A stretch of DNA of 49,472 nucleotides from Candidatus Rokuibacteriota bacterium (GCA_003220435.1 QHSL01000039.1:1-49472); one strand, 5' to 3'; counted from the first letter of the stretch, positions 35,543 to 44,554 are shown. Numbers and translations are program-made. Notes: generated by a model from the letters alone, not told the origin.

Positions 35543-36366
35543 GCCTCGGCGAGCATGCCGAGGAACCAGTGCCAGACGTGGATCATCTCGGGCCAGACGT
35601 CGAGCGTTGCCTCGACACCGGCGGCGCGCGCCCGCGCGGCGAGCTGCCGGGCATCGTCGAGCAGGACCTCGTCGCTCCCCACGTGGATGAGCAGCGGCGG
35701 CAGACCGCGCAGATCGGCGTGGAGAGGCGAGGCGAGCGGTGTGCGGGGATCGGCGTCCGCGAGGTACCACGACGCCATGCGTGCGACGCTCTCGCGCGTC
35801 ACGATCGGGTCGCTCGCGGCCTTCGTCTGATACGACTCGCCGCTGCACGTGAGATCGACCCAGGGTGAGATGCAGACACCGGCCGCCGGCAGCGTTGCAC
35901 CGGCATCGCGGAGCGAGAGCAGCGTCGCCATCGTGAGCCCGCCGCCCGCCGAGTCACCGGCGACGACGATTCGCCCCGCCGTCCGGCCCTGTTCCAGCAG
36001 CCACCGATAGCCGGCGACAGCGTCTTCGACCGCGGCCGGGAACGGCTGCTCGGGCGCGCGCCGGTAGTCGATGAGGAGAGCTTGCGCGCCCGACGCCTTC
36101 GCGATCGCGGCGGCGAGATGCCGGTGAGACCTCGGGGACCCGATCGCATAGCCGCCGCCGTGGAGATAGAGCACGGTGGCGTCGGCCCGCGCGCCGGCCG
36201 GCCGCAGCCACTCCGCGGCCATCTCTTCGACCTTCACGGGCTCCACCGCGACGTCGGGCGGTACCTTGAAGAAGCGCTCCGCCTTGTCGTACTGATCCCG
36301 CTTGGCGTCGAGCGCATCGGGCGCCGGGTGCTTGGCGAGGTGTGCGCGGACGACCTGGATCGACAT
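35461..36366 (-). CDS. alpha/beta hydrolase, hormone-sensitive lipase-type esterase
   Basis: The 301-residue product has the HSL family features: the oxyanion motif HGGGY (69-73), the nucleophile S139 in GDSAGGG, D232 in GSDEVLLDD and H263 in MIHVWHW. It should cleave short esters, in line with its place after an enolase-superfamily gene. The ATG at 36366 has AAAGGAG upstream and lies 11 bases after the stop of that gene, so the two form an operon. The C-terminus overlaps the neighbouring gene. Confidence 0.92.
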   Translation of the reverse strand: MSIQVVRAHLAKHPAPDALDAKRDQYDKAERFFKVPPDVAVEPVKVEEMAAEWLRPAGARADATVLYLHGGGYAIGSPRSHRHLAAAIAKASGAQALLIDYRRAPEQPFPAAVEDAVAGYRWLLEQGRTAGRIVVAGDSAGGGLTMATLLSLRDAGATLPAAGVCISPWVDLTCSGESYQTKAASDPIVTRESVARMASWYLADADPRTPLASPLHADLRGLPPLLIHVGSDEVLLDDARQLAARARAAGVEATLDVWPEMIHVWHWFLGMLAEAQRAVDRIGEFIRSTTSFTTAPTRGSA

Positions 36367-36377
36367 GATGGCTCCTT

Positions 36378-37496
36378 TCAGGCTCGGCCGCGCTCGGCGC
36401 CCGGGACCTGGTAACGCTTGAGCGCGTCGGGATCCACCGTGGCCCCGAGACCCGGCGCGTCGGTGAGCTGGATCGCGCCCGCGTCCAGTCGCAGCGGCTC
36501 GGTCACGACGTCACCCGCCATCTTGAGCGGGCCCACCGCCTCGCAGCCGTCGATGACCGCCGCGTGGGTCGCCGCCAGCGCCGCCTCGGCCAGCGTCGAG
36601 AGCGTCAGACCGAAGCCGTGGCCGATGACGACCCGGAGCCCGGCCGCGGCCGCGCATTCGATCATCGCCTGCGTGCGCACCAGGCCGCCCTGCGTCATCG
36701 CCTTCACCTTCATGAGGTCGGCAGCCTCGCGGCGGATGATCTCGATCAGCGACGCCGGCCCCGTCACGCTCTCGTCGGCCATCAGCGGGACGGCGATCCC
36801 GCGGCGAATCGCGGCGAGGCCGGCGATGTCGGCGCGCGGCACAGGCTGCTCGACGAGCGTGAGGCCGAACGACTCGAGTCGGCGGATGAACGGGACGGCC
36901 CGATCGAGCACGAGGCTCTCGTTGAAGTCGACCCGCAGCGCCATCCGGTCGCCGACCGCCGCGCGGACGGCCGCGACGCGCGCGACGCCCTCGTCGGTCG
37001 CGCCGGCGACCTTGATCTTCGCCGTGCTGAAGCCGCGGCGGAGCCACTCGCTCGCTTCGCGCGCGGCCTGCTCCGGCGCCACCGCGCCGATCCACGCGTT
37101 GAGCGTGACCACGTCCTTCACCCGGCCGCCCAGCAGCGAGTGCACGGGCACGCCGAGGGCCCGGCCCTTGAGATCCCAGAGCGCCATCTCCAGCGCCGCC
37201 TTCGCCTCGAAGGCGCCGCCCAGCGTCGCGTCCATCACGGCGAGCGCCTTGCGGACGTTGAGCGCATCCTGCCCGAGGATCGCCGGCGCGAGCCGCCTGA
37301 CATCGTCGCGGATCTCGATCGTCGAGGCGAGCGAGTATCCGGGCGTGGGATCGACATTACCCCAGCCCTCGAGCCCGTCGGCTTCCGTCACGCGAACGAG
37401 GACGCTCTGCTGGACGCTGGTCGTGCCGTGGACGCCCTGCACCGGCGCGCGAAAGGGAACGTGGACGACGATGGGCTCGATCGCGACGATGCGCAT
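36378..37496 (-). CDS. mandelate racemase / muconate lactonizing enzyme family protein (enolase superfamily)
   Basis: The 372-residue product has the capping domain and the (beta/alpha)7-barrel of the superfamily. Visible active-site residues are K160/K162 (KIK), the metal ligands D190 (RVDFN), E216 (VEQP) and D241 (ADES), and K265 (MKVKAMTQGG). This is the muconate cycloisomerase-type KxK...D...E...D...K set. Substrate could be a lactone, dipeptide or sugar acid. It has a leaderless-type promoter and leads an operon with the esterase. Confidence 0.92.
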   Translation of the reverse strand: MRIVAIEPIVVHVPFRAPVQGVHGTTSVQQSVLVRVTEADGLEGWGNVDPTPGYSLASTIEIRDDVRRLAPAILGQDALNVRKALAVMDATLGGAFEAKAALEMALWDLKGRALGVPVHSLLGGRVKDVVTLNAWIGAVAPEQAAREASEWLRRGFSTAKIKVAGATDEGVARVAAVRAAVGDRMALRVDFNESLVLDRAVPFIRRLESFGLTLVEQPVPRADIAGLAAIRRGIAVPLMADESVTGPASLIEIIRREAADLMKVKAMTQGGLVRTQAMIECAAAAGLRVVIGHGFGLTLSTLAEAALAATHAAVIDGCEAVGPLKMAGDVVTEPLRLDAGAIQLTDAPGLGATVDPDALKRYQVPGAERGRA

Positions 37497-37504
37497 CGGG
37501 CCCG

Positions 37505-37533
37505 AGCATATCTCCCGAGCGCGGGCGCGTCCA
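37505..37533 (-). promoter_or_regulatory. promoter of the enolase-superfamily gene, leaderless type
   Basis: Read on the minus strand: TGGACG, 17 bases, TATGCT, then 8 bases to the ATG at 37496. Confidence 0.55.
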
Positions 37534-37589
37534 GAAGGACACGACGCGCCTGCTGGTCGTCGACGGTGGGTGCTGCCCGGCTCAGCGGG

Positions 37590-38111
37590 TCATTGACCGA
37601 AGAGCCGCTTGACGGCGCTGACCGCTCGTTCCGCGTGCTCGAGGGGGGACGACGAGCCTCCCCGGAGCTGCACGTGCACTTCCGCCGTCCGACCCTTGAC
37701 CACGTGGACCAGACGGGTTTCGGCGGCATAGCGCGGGTGGCTGACCCGGACGCGATACGGACCCTCCTCGAGCGAGTAGCGGGCTTTGCCGAAGTAGTTC
37801 GGGATCACCGTCGTGATCAACGCGTTCTGCGGTGTCAGGATCTCGACCTTGGCATCGGTGATCGCCTTGTCCGTCTTCGCCTCCTGGATGATCGCCACGA
37901 GCTGCCCCGCGTTGGAAACCGGCGTAGGCGTCAAGAAGTTCGTGACCGCGAAGAGCGCCCCGGCGATCGACACGAGGCCCGCGCCGAAGCCGACGATCGT
38001 CTGAAGCCTGGAGAGAGACGAGGTGAAGCTTCCCGGTCGCAGGCCGAGGAAGACGCGCCCTCCCTCGGCCGCGCCGTGATCCGTAGGCGGGCCTCCGCTG
38101 TTAGTCGTCAT
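37590..38111 (-). CDS. membrane-anchored protein with a carboxypeptidase-regulatory-like domain
   Basis: The 173-residue product has a polar N-terminus, one membrane span (about 38-60, TIVGFGAGLVSIAGALFAV) and then an outside domain. In that domain DAKVEILTPQNALITTVIP and YSLEEGPYRVRVSHPRYA, with VKGRTAEVHVQL, look like a PEGA or CarboxypepD_reg beta-sandwich. No catalytic motif is present. It is alone between the MLE operon and the divergent ABC operon. Function unknown. Confidence 0.7.
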   Translation of the reverse strand: MTTNSGGPPTDHGAAEGGRVFLGLRPGSFTSSLSRLQTIVGFGAGLVSIAGALFAVTNFLTPTPVSNAGQLVAIIQEAKTDKAITDAKVEILTPQNALITTVIPNYFGKARYSLEEGPYRVRVSHPRYAAETRLVHVVKGRTAEVHVQLRGGSSSPLEHAERAVSAVKRLFGQ

Positions 38112-38297
38112 GATTCGTGTGGTGAATATCGGCCACGTTTGCCCCGATGCAATCGATCAAGGAGCAAACGAAATGCCGAATGAGCTATCGACGATAGCGG
38201 GGGAAGAGGGCACGGTGCGGACGATGTGACACCGGCTATGACACTGTGTGCGGGCGTTTTGTCTTCGGGGCCTGCGAAGGCGGTCGTCCCCGGCCGC

Positions 38298-38326
38298 TTG
38301 ACACGGATGCGTCGCATTGGAAGAAT
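38298..38326 (+). promoter_or_regulatory. promoter of the ABC transporter operon
   Basis: TTGACA (38298-38303), 17 bases, AAGAAT (38321-38326). The -35 is perfect and the -10 is fair. Confidence 0.6.
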
Positions 38327-38373
38327 GCGGCGCCGGGTCAACGCTCATCGCGGGCCACTCGCGAGGGGAAACC

Positions 38374-40008
38374 ATGAACATACGTATCTTCTTGAATCTG
38401 ATGCTTGGCGGCTTTCTGGCAGTCGGCGGGGCCCCGGCCGCGCACGCCGCCGACAAGGACACGCTCGTCATTGCGCTCGACACCCTCGGCGCTCAAGTGA
38501 TGGACCCGATCATGGACACGCGAGCTCCCCACGCGCACTATCACGCGCCGGTCTGGGATTCGCTGGTGGGGTTCGACCTCGAGAAGGGCGGCATCGGGCC
38601 GGGAGTGGCGGAACGCTGGGAGGTCGCGGCGGACGGCAAGAGCTGGACCTTTTATCTCCGCAAGAGCCTGCGATTCCACAACGGCGATCCGGTCACCGCG
38701 CGCGACGTGAAGTTCAGTCTCGAGCGGAAGATGTCGCCGGAATCCATCGCGTCCGGTGCAGCCGCCCTCCGTCGCGCCGTGGACCGGATCGAGGTCGTCG
38801 ACGACCTCACGGTCCGCGTCCACACCAAGGGGGTTATCCCGTACTTCGCCGCGAGCCTCTCCCGGGCAGTCTTCATGGAAGGCTCGGTGATGCCGAAGAA
38901 GTACATCGAGACGGTCGGCGCCAAGGGGTTCCGCGAGAAGCCGATCGGCAGCGGGCCCTGGAAGTTCGTGCGGAGCGTCCCGGGGGACCGGATCGAGTAC
39001 GAGGCGGTCGACTATCCGCACTGGCGGGGAACGCCGCAGTTCAAGCGACTCACGCTTCTGCTGGTGCCCGAGCAGAGCACCCGCCTGGCCATGGTTCGGA
39101 CGGGCGAGGCCACGATCGGGAGCATCGGACCCGAGGCGATCAAAGAAGCCCGGGTGGGCGGGATGAAGATCGTCAGCGTCCCTGGCACGATGCAGGCGGT
39201 CTATCAGTTCTGGGGGCTTTACCGGCCCGAGGCCAAAGGGTCGCCCCTGGCCGACGTCCGGGTGCGTGAAGCGCTATCGCTCGCCATCGACCGGCAGCAG
39301 ATCGTCGACCACGTCATGGGCAAGCAAGCGCAGTGGCCGATGCCGTTCGCGACCTTCCGCTACTCGAGCGACATGAGCATTCCCCGCTGGGACGATTGGG
39401 CGCGGACGGCGCTCCGCTATGACCCGGCGCGGGCGCGACAGCTCCTCGCCGAGGCGGGGCACGGCGGCGGCTTCAAGCTCACATTCTGGAACACCGCGCT
39501 GCCCGGCACGCCCTTCATGGTCCAGATCGGCGAGGCGGTCGCTGGCTTCTGGGAAAAGATCGGGGTCAAGGTCGAGGTCAAGACGACGGAGTGGGGCGCG
39601 TTCGATCCGATGACCCGCGGCGAGCAGAAGGCGCTCGTGGGAACGGCGTCGATGTACCGGACGGCCGGGCGGCCGGAGCCCGCGCCCCGCTACATCGGGA
39701 GCTTCAACTCGAAGGGCGTCCAGCACCTCCTGGGCGATCCTCAGAACTGCCCGGCCATCTGCCAGGACGCGGACCGCGCGTACGAGGCGGTGGTGTCCGA
39801 GCGAGACGACGCCAAGCGGGCCGCGGCCGCGAACCGGATGATCGAGCTGGTCGCCAAGAGCTGGATCGCGGTCCCGATCATCGAGGGAATGGGCTACTGG
39901 GCCGTGAATCCCAAGGGCGTGGGCTTCTTCAAGCCGATCCCCGGACGGCACGAGTTCGGCGACGTGACCGAGCGGATGCCGCGCCCGGAGCAGCGCCCCT
40001 GGCCGTGA
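38374..40008 (+). CDS. ABC transporter solute-binding protein, family 5
   Basis: The 544-residue product starts at ATG 38374 (GAGGGGAA upstream). A longer reading to 38317 runs into the promoter. The signal peptide ends at AHA (about residue 25); there is no lipobox Cys. The family 5 pattern is present: VAERWEVAADGKSWTFYLRKSLRFHNGDPVTARDVKF and ADVRVREALSLAIDRQQI. It is the binding protein of the complete transporter encoded by the next four genes. The solute is unknown; peptides or similar are usual. Confidence 0.95.
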   Translation: MNIRIFLNLMLGGFLAVGGAPAAHAADKDTLVIALDTLGAQVMDPIMDTRAPHAHYHAPVWDSLVGFDLEKGGIGPGVAERWEVAADGKSWTFYLRKSLRFHNGDPVTARDVKFSLERKMSPESIASGAAALRRAVDRIEVVDDLTVRVHTKGVIPYFAASLSRAVFMEGSVMPKKYIETVGAKGFREKPIGSGPWKFVRSVPGDRIEYEAVDYPHWRGTPQFKRLTLLLVPEQSTRLAMVRTGEATIGSIGPEAIKEARVGGMKIVSVPGTMQAVYQFWGLYRPEAKGSPLADVRVREALSLAIDRQQIVDHVMGKQAQWPMPFATFRYSSDMSIPRWDDWARTALRYDPARARQLLAEAGHGGGFKLTFWNTALPGTPFMVQIGEAVAGFWEKIGVKVEVKTTEWGAFDPMTRGEQKALVGTASMYRTAGRPEPAPRYIGSFNSKGVQHLLGDPQNCPAICQDADRAYEAVVSERDDAKRAAAANRMIELVAKSWIAVPIIEGMGYWAVNPKGVGFFKPIPGRHEFGDVTERMPRPEQRPWP

Positions 40009-40016
40009 GCAGCTGA

Positions 40017-40934
40017 GTGCAGCGCTACATCCTCCGGCGTCTCCTCCAGGGCGCGCTCCTCCTCTTCATCGTCGCCCTGGTGGTCTTCGCCCTCGCCCGC
40101 GTGAGCGGGAACCCGATCGACCTCCTCGTGCGCGAGGACGCTACCGCGGAGGATCGCGCGCATCTGCAGAAGGCGCTCGGGCTGGACCGGCCCATGCACG
40201 AGCAGCTGTACATCTTTCTGACCGGCGCGGTGCGGGGAGATCTCGGCCAGTCGATTCGATATCGTCGTTCGGCGGCGGAGGTGTTCTTCGAGCGCCTTCC
40301 GAACACGCTGAAGCTCTTGCCGCTGGCGATGGCGGGGGCGCTCGCCATCGCGATCCCGCTCGGCGTCCTGGCGGCGGTCTACCGGGGCACTCTCGTCGAT
40401 CGTCTCGCCGGCGGCCTCGCCGTGCTCGGCATCGCCACTCCCCAGTTCTGGCTCGGCATTGTCCTCATCTACGTCTTCAGCATCCAGCTGGGCGTGCTCC
40501 CGTCGGCCCGGATGGGCGGCCCGAGCCACTACGTGCTCCCGGCGGTGACGCTCGGCGTGTTCTTGCTGGCGGGCATGATGCGCCTCGTCCGCTCGAGCCT
40601 CCTCGAGGTGATGGGCAGCGAGTTCGTCAAGCTCGCGCGGCTCAAGGGGCTGTCCCAGACGATCGTGATCTGGAAGCACTGCCTGCGGAACGCGCTGATC
40701 CCCGTGGTCACGCTGTTCGGCGTCTACTTCGCGCTGCTGGTGACGGGCGCGATCGTGACGGAGACCGTCTTCGCGTGGCCGGGCGTCGGCCGCCTGACCT
40801 ACGAGGCGGTGATCTTCCGGGACTATCCGCTCCTCCAGGCGGTCATCTTGTTGAAGGCCGTCATCGTGCTCTCCGTCAACCTCGTCGTGGACATCCTGTA
40901 CGCCTACCTCGATCCCCGGGTCAGGTACGCCTGA
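40017..40934 (+). CDS. ABC transporter permease (DppB/OppB type)
   Basis: The 305-residue product starts at GTG 40017, eight bases after the binding-protein stop. It has an N-terminal span (LLQGALLLFIVALVVFALARV), the SGNPIDLLV region and LGLDRPM, both typical of DppB. The cytoplasmic loop carries the EAA motif region FVKLARLKGLSQTIVIWKHCLRNAL. About six membrane segments are expected. It forms the transport pore with the next gene product. Confidence 0.95.
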   Translation: MQRYILRRLLQGALLLFIVALVVFALARVSGNPIDLLVREDATAEDRAHLQKALGLDRPMHEQLYIFLTGAVRGDLGQSIRYRRSAAEVFFERLPNTLKLLPLAMAGALAIAIPLGVLAAVYRGTLVDRLAGGLAVLGIATPQFWLGIVLIYVFSIQLGVLPSARMGGPSHYVLPAVTLGVFLLAGMMRLVRSSLLEVMGSEFVKLARLKGLSQTIVIWKHCLRNALIPVVTLFGVYFALLVTGAIVTETVFAWPGVGRLTYEAVIFRDYPLLQAVILLKAVIVLSVNLVVDILYAYLDPRVRYA

Positions 40935-40936
40935 CG

Positions 40937-41791
40937 ATGTCCACGGAGGCCTCCTCGCGCGGCGACCTGGCGCGGCTGCCGTGGATTTCGTTCTCCATCA
41001 TCGTGGTCCTGGTGGTCGCCGCGGTCTTCGCGCCGCTCCTGGCCCCGCACTCGCCGACCGAGCAGTCGCTGCCCGACAAGCTGCGTCCGCCCGCGTGGCA
41101 GGAGGGCGGGAGCATGAAGCACCTCCTCGGGACGGACGTCCTCGGGCGGGACGTGTTGAGCCGCCTCGTCTACGGCGCCCGCGTCAGCCTGACGGTGGCG
41201 GCCGTCGCGCTCATCGCGGGCGGAGGCGTGGGGCTGGCGCTCGGCATCCTGGCCGGCTATACGGGTGGCCGCGTCGACAACTTCATCATGCGAGTGGTCG
41301 ACGCCACGCTGACGTTTCCGACGATCCTCATCGCGCTGCTCCTGGCGGTGAGCCTGGGGCAGGGTCTCGGGACGATCGCCATCGCGATCACCGTGATCAT
41401 CTGGGCCCGCTTCGCCCGGATCGTGCGGGGCGAAGTGCTCAGCGTCAAGACGCGCGACTTCGTCGCGCTGGCCCGGGTCCACGGCTGCTCGCACCTCCGC
41501 ATCATGGCCGTCCACATCGTGCCGAACGTCCTGAACACGTTCATGGTGCTCCTGACCCTCCACATCGGCTTCGTCGTCATCGTGGAGGCGACCTTGTCCT
41601 TCCTCGGGGCCGGCATCCCACCGCCGACGCCCTCGTGGGGACAGATGGTGTCGGACGGTCGTAGCCACATCGCGAGCGCCTGGTGGCTCTCGGTGGTGCC
41701 GGGCGGCGCCATCATGCTGGTCGTGCTGGTCTTCAACCTGTTCGGCGACTGGCTCCGCGACTGGCTGGACCCGCGCCTGCGCCAGGTCTGA
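40937..41791 (+). CDS. ABC transporter permease (DppC/OppC type)
   Basis: The 284-residue product starts at ATG 40937, two bases after the first permease stop. It shows DppC features: FAPLLAPHSPTEQSLPDKLRPP, HLLGTDVLGRDVLSRLVYGAR and the EAA loop region DFVALARVHGCSHLRIMAVHI VPN. The end has FNLFGDWLRDWLDPRLR, a very typical tail. It pairs with DppB-type permease in the membrane. Confidence 0.95.
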   Translation: MSTEASSRGDLARLPWISFSIIVVLVVAAVFAPLLAPHSPTEQSLPDKLRPPAWQEGGSMKHLLGTDVLGRDVLSRLVYGARVSLTVAAVALIAGGGVGLALGILAGYTGGRVDNFIMRVVDATLTFPTILIALLLAVSLGQGLGTIAIAITVIIWARFARIVRGEVLSVKTRDFVALARVHGCSHLRIMAVHIVPNVLNTFMVLLTLHIGFVVIVEATLSFLGAGIPPPTPSWGQMVSDGRSHIASAWWLSVVPGGAIMLVVLVFNLFGDWLRDWLDPRLRQV

Positions 41792-41805
41792 GCGCTCAGG
41801 GCTTC

Positions 41806-42801
41806 GTGGCGTCTCCGGGGCGAGTCGTGCTCGAAGTGAGAGACCTCCACGCGTATCTCTACACGCGCTGGGGGGTCGTGCGGGCGGTGGACGGCGTGAG
41901 CTTCGCCCTCCGCGAGGGCGAGACGCTCGGTCTGGTGGGCGAATCCGGGTGCGGGAAGACGATGACCGCACTGTCGGTTCTTCGACTCATGCCGGAGCCG
42001 GCCGGGCGGATCGTCCAGGGGCAGGTGCTGCTCGAGGGCGAGGACCTCGTGACGAAGAGCGAGTCCGAAATGCGGCGCGTCCGCGGGCGGCGCATCTCGA
42101 TGATCCTCCAGGACCCTCAGACGTCCCTGAACCCGGTGTTCACCGTCGGCAGCCAGATCGTCGAAGCGCTCAGGATGCGCTACGCCGACGGCGTCGACGC
42201 CCTCCGGCGCCTGGCCGAGGAGGCCCTGCGCCGCGTGAAGGTCGCGGCGCCGGCGGAGCGACTGCGAGCCTTCCCGCATCAGATGAGCGGCGGCATGAAG
42301 CAGCGGGTCGTGGGCGCCATTGCCGTCGCCGGCGAACCGCGGGTGCTCATCGCCGACGAGCCCACCACGGCCCTCGACGTGACGATCCAGCTCCAGTACC
42401 TGGTCCTCCTCAAGGAGATCCAGGCGCGGACGCGACTGGCCATGCTCTTCATCACCCACGATTTCGGGATTGTCGCGCGCATGTGCGACCGCGTGGCCGT
42501 GATGTACGCCGGGCGGATCGTGGAGACCGGCCCTACCCGCGCGCTCTTTCGCGCTCCGCGGCACCCCTACACCGCGGCCCTGATGGCCTCGGTGCCCCGG
42601 ATGGAGGCGAGCGTCGAGCGGCTGCCCTCCATCGAGGGCCAACCGCCCCTTCTTCACCACATGCCCGTCGGCTGCCGCTTCGCGCCGCGGTGCAGCTACG
42701 TGGACGACCGCTGCCGCCGCGAGTACCCCCCCGTCGTGCCCATCGGGCCCGCGCACGAGGCCTCGTGCTGGAGAGTCGAGCCATCGCCGCCGAGCCGCTG
42801 A
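41806..42801 (+). CDS. ABC transporter ATP-binding protein (DppD/OppD type)
   Basis: The 331-residue product has Walker A GESGCGKT (45-52), the signature HQMSGGMKQRVVGA, Walker B VLIADEPTTALD and an H-loop FITHDFGIVA. The C-terminal oligopeptide-transporter extension (GCRFAPRCSY) is present. The start is GTG 41806 or GTG 41827; there is no ATG near. It overlaps the next ATPase gene by 37 bases. Confidence 0.95.
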   Translation: MASPGRVVLEVRDLHAYLYTRWGVVRAVDGVSFALREGETLGLVGESGCGKTMTALSVLRLMPEPAGRIVQGQVLLEGEDLVTKSESEMRRVRGRRISMILQDPQTSLNPVFTVGSQIVEALRMRYADGVDALRRLAEEALRRVKVAAPAERLRAFPHQMSGGMKQRVVGAIAVAGEPRVLIADEPTTALDVTIQLQYLVLLKEIQARTRLAMLFITHDFGIVARMCDRVAVMYAGRIVETGPTRALFRAPRHPYTAALMASVPRMEASVERLPSIEGQPPLLHHMPVGCRFAPRCSYVDDRCRREYPPVVPIGPAHEASCWRVEPSPPSR

Positions 42802-43754
42802 TTCGCGTCGAGAACGTCTCGAAGCACTTCCCGGTCACCCGCGGGCTGCTCGTCATGCGGACCACGGGCCAGGTGAAGGCCGTCGACGGGATCAGCTTCA
42901 CGATCGGCCGCCAGGAGACGCTGGGGCTGGTGGGCGAGTCCGGATGCGGCAAGACGACGACCTCGCGGCTCCTGCTGCGGCTCGAGCGTCCCTCCGCAGG
43001 GCGGGTGCTCCTCGACGGACGCGATGTCCACGCGCTCACGGGCGCCGCCCTCCGCGAGTACCACACCCGGGTCCAGGCCGTGTTCCAGGATCCCTGGTCC
43101 TCCCTGAACCCCCGGCTCCGGATCAGGGATACGATCGCCGAAGCGCTCGTCGTGAACCGACGTGTCTCGAAGGCCGGCAGGCTGGAGCGCGTCGAAGAGG
43201 TTCTGCACCAGGTCGGCCTCCCGCTGGGCGCGGGCGGTCGCTACCCGCACGAATTCAGCGGCGGTCAGCGACAGCGGATCGCGCTCGCGAGCGCGCTTGC
43301 CTCGTATCCGGAGCTGATCGTCCTCGACGAGCCGGTCTCGGCCCTCGACGTGTCGATCCGGGCCCAGATCATGAACCTCCTGAAGGACCTCCAAGCGCGG
43401 CAGAAGCTCAGCTATCTCCTCGTCGCCCACAACCTGGCCACCGTGCGGTACATCGCTCATCGCACCGCCGTCATGTACCTCGGGCGGATCGTGGAGCACG
43501 CGGACACCGAGTCCGTGTACCGGAATCCGCTCCATCCCTACACGAAGGCGCTATTCGCGGCTGCTCTGCCCGCCGACCCGGATGCCCCGCGGGACGACCT
43601 GATCCTCAGCGGCGAGGTGCCGTCGCCGATCGATCCACCCTCGGGGTGTCACTTCCATCCGCGCTGTCCGTTTGCCCTAGAGCAGTGCTCTCGGGTCGAT
43701 CCCGTCCTCAGGGCGATCACGTCCGATCACGCCGTCGCCTGTCATCTGTACTGA
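42765..43754 (+). CDS. ABC transporter ATP-binding protein (DppF/OppF type)
   Basis: The 329-residue product has Walker A GESGCGKT, the DppF-like VFQDPWSSLNPR, signature EFSGGQRQRIALASAL, Walker B LIVLDEPVSALD and the C-terminal domain SGCHFHPRCPFA with paired cysteines. The GTG at 42765 is the first start in this frame that includes the whole domain. It pairs with the DppD-type ATPase. It ends 13 bases inside the 3' end of the receiver gene on the other strand. Confidence 0.94.
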   Translation: MLESRAIAAEPLIRVENVSKHFPVTRGLLVMRTTGQVKAVDGISFTIGRQETLGLVGESGCGKTTTSRLLLRLERPSAGRVLLDGRDVHALTGAALREYHTRVQAVFQDPWSSLNPRLRIRDTIAEALVVNRRVSKAGRLERVEEVLHQVGLPLGAGGRYPHEFSGGQRQRIALASALASYPELIVLDEPVSALDVSIRAQIMNLLKDLQARQKLSYLLVAHNLATVRYIAHRTAVMYLGRIVEHADTESVYRNPLHPYTKALFAAALPADPDAPRDDLILSGEVPSPIDPPSGCHFHPRCPFALEQCSRVDPVLRAITSDHAVACHLY

Positions 43755-44149
43755 TCGGGTCCCGATCTCCTTGCCACGGTAGCTCTCAGGAACTCTCCGA
43801 TGAGCCCTGCCAGCGTCCCGACTTCGAACGGCTTTGGGATGAAGCCAATACAGCCAGCCTCGAGGAGCTTGTTCGCGTCTTCGGCCGTGCTCGATGTAAG
43901 TGCCACCACGGGAATGCGGCGGGTCGCCTCATCGGCCTTCAGACGCTCGGCCACCGCCACGCCATTCATCTCCGGCATGTGATAGTCCACCAGGATCAGG
44001 TCAGGGCGCTCGGTGCGAGCCAGATGCAGCCCTCGCGCGCCGCCGAGACCCGCGAACGCCTGATAGCCGGCCGCCTTGAGGAGATCGGTGATGGCCTCGA
44101 GGATCGGGGCGTCGTCGTCGATGATCAGGATCTTGAACGGCTCGGCCAT
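43742..44149 (-). CDS. single-domain response regulator (receiver only)
   Basis: The 135-residue product is a CheY-like receiver: acidic D11/D12/D13, phospho-acceptor D55 (LVDYHMPEMNG), Thr in ALTSST and Lys in IPKPFEV. There is no output domain. No kinase gene is adjacent. It lies between the transporter and the B12-regulated gene, and its 3' end overlaps the DppF-type gene by 13 bases. Confidence 0.92.
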   Translation of the reverse strand: MAEPFKILIIDDDAPILEAITDLLKAAGYQAFAGLGGARGLHLARTERPDLILVDYHMPEMNGVAVAERLKADEATRRIPVVALTSSTAEDANKLLEAGCIGFIPKPFEVGTLAGLIGEFLRATVARRSGPDQYR

Positions 44150-44365
44150 AGCTTCGTCCGGTTAAGACGACGACTCGGCGACGATCGTCTGGAGAATGGT
44201 GATCCCTTCCTCTCGGAGGCCTCGGCGCTGAGAGACCCGCAATGGCGCCGGGAAGAGCGTTGTGCATCCAGTGTAAGACACTCGGCGGTCCAGCCAGAAA
44301 CGACTACGTCGGCGCAGCACCGCGCGCGTATCTGGGAGGGAGGTTGCGGCCGTCGCCGCAGTTTG

Positions 44366-44503
44366 TTAGCCTCCGCCCGTCGCTTGCGCCAGGGTGTCCC
44401 TGAGGGCCCACGGAAGGCGGTACGAATCAACCCGCAACTGCCACTGGCGATGAGCCGGGAAGGCGCGGGCCGTAGGGCGATCCGGACGCCAGGAGACTTG
44501 CCC
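44366..44503 (+). promoter_or_regulatory. cobalamin (B12) riboswitch
   Basis: The leader of the cbiA gene contains the B12 box GCCAGGAGACTTGCC (44488-44502). Upstream are the other conserved blocks: CGGAAGGCGGTACGAATC, CCCGCAACTGCCACTGG and GAGCCGGGAAGGCGCGGG. Order and spacing fit an adenosylcobalamin-class riboswitch. When B12 is plentiful it should lower expression of the synthesis gene. The exact edges are approximate, and no separate terminator was seen, so control is probably at translation. Confidence 0.85.
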
Positions 44504-44542
44504 GGGCGCGCCCCTAATCGGTTCTCGCGGGAGGACCTGGGC

Positions 44543-44554
44543 ATGCTGTCGTGA
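44543..44554 (+). other. three-codon leader ORF overlapping the cbiA start
   Basis: GGGAGGA (44529-44535) is well placed for the ATG at 44543, not for the cbiA GTG at 44551. That ATG reads ATG CTG TCG TGA, and its stop overlaps the GTG (GTGA). Ribosomes may load on the leader and restart at cbiA. It may also be chance. Confidence 0.35.

Noticed and set aside
42944-44554. A long open frame of over 500 codons in another frame of the DppF-type gene
   Set aside because: It is a high-GC shadow; the DppF-type and receiver genes have clear motifs, and the frame crosses the riboswitch.
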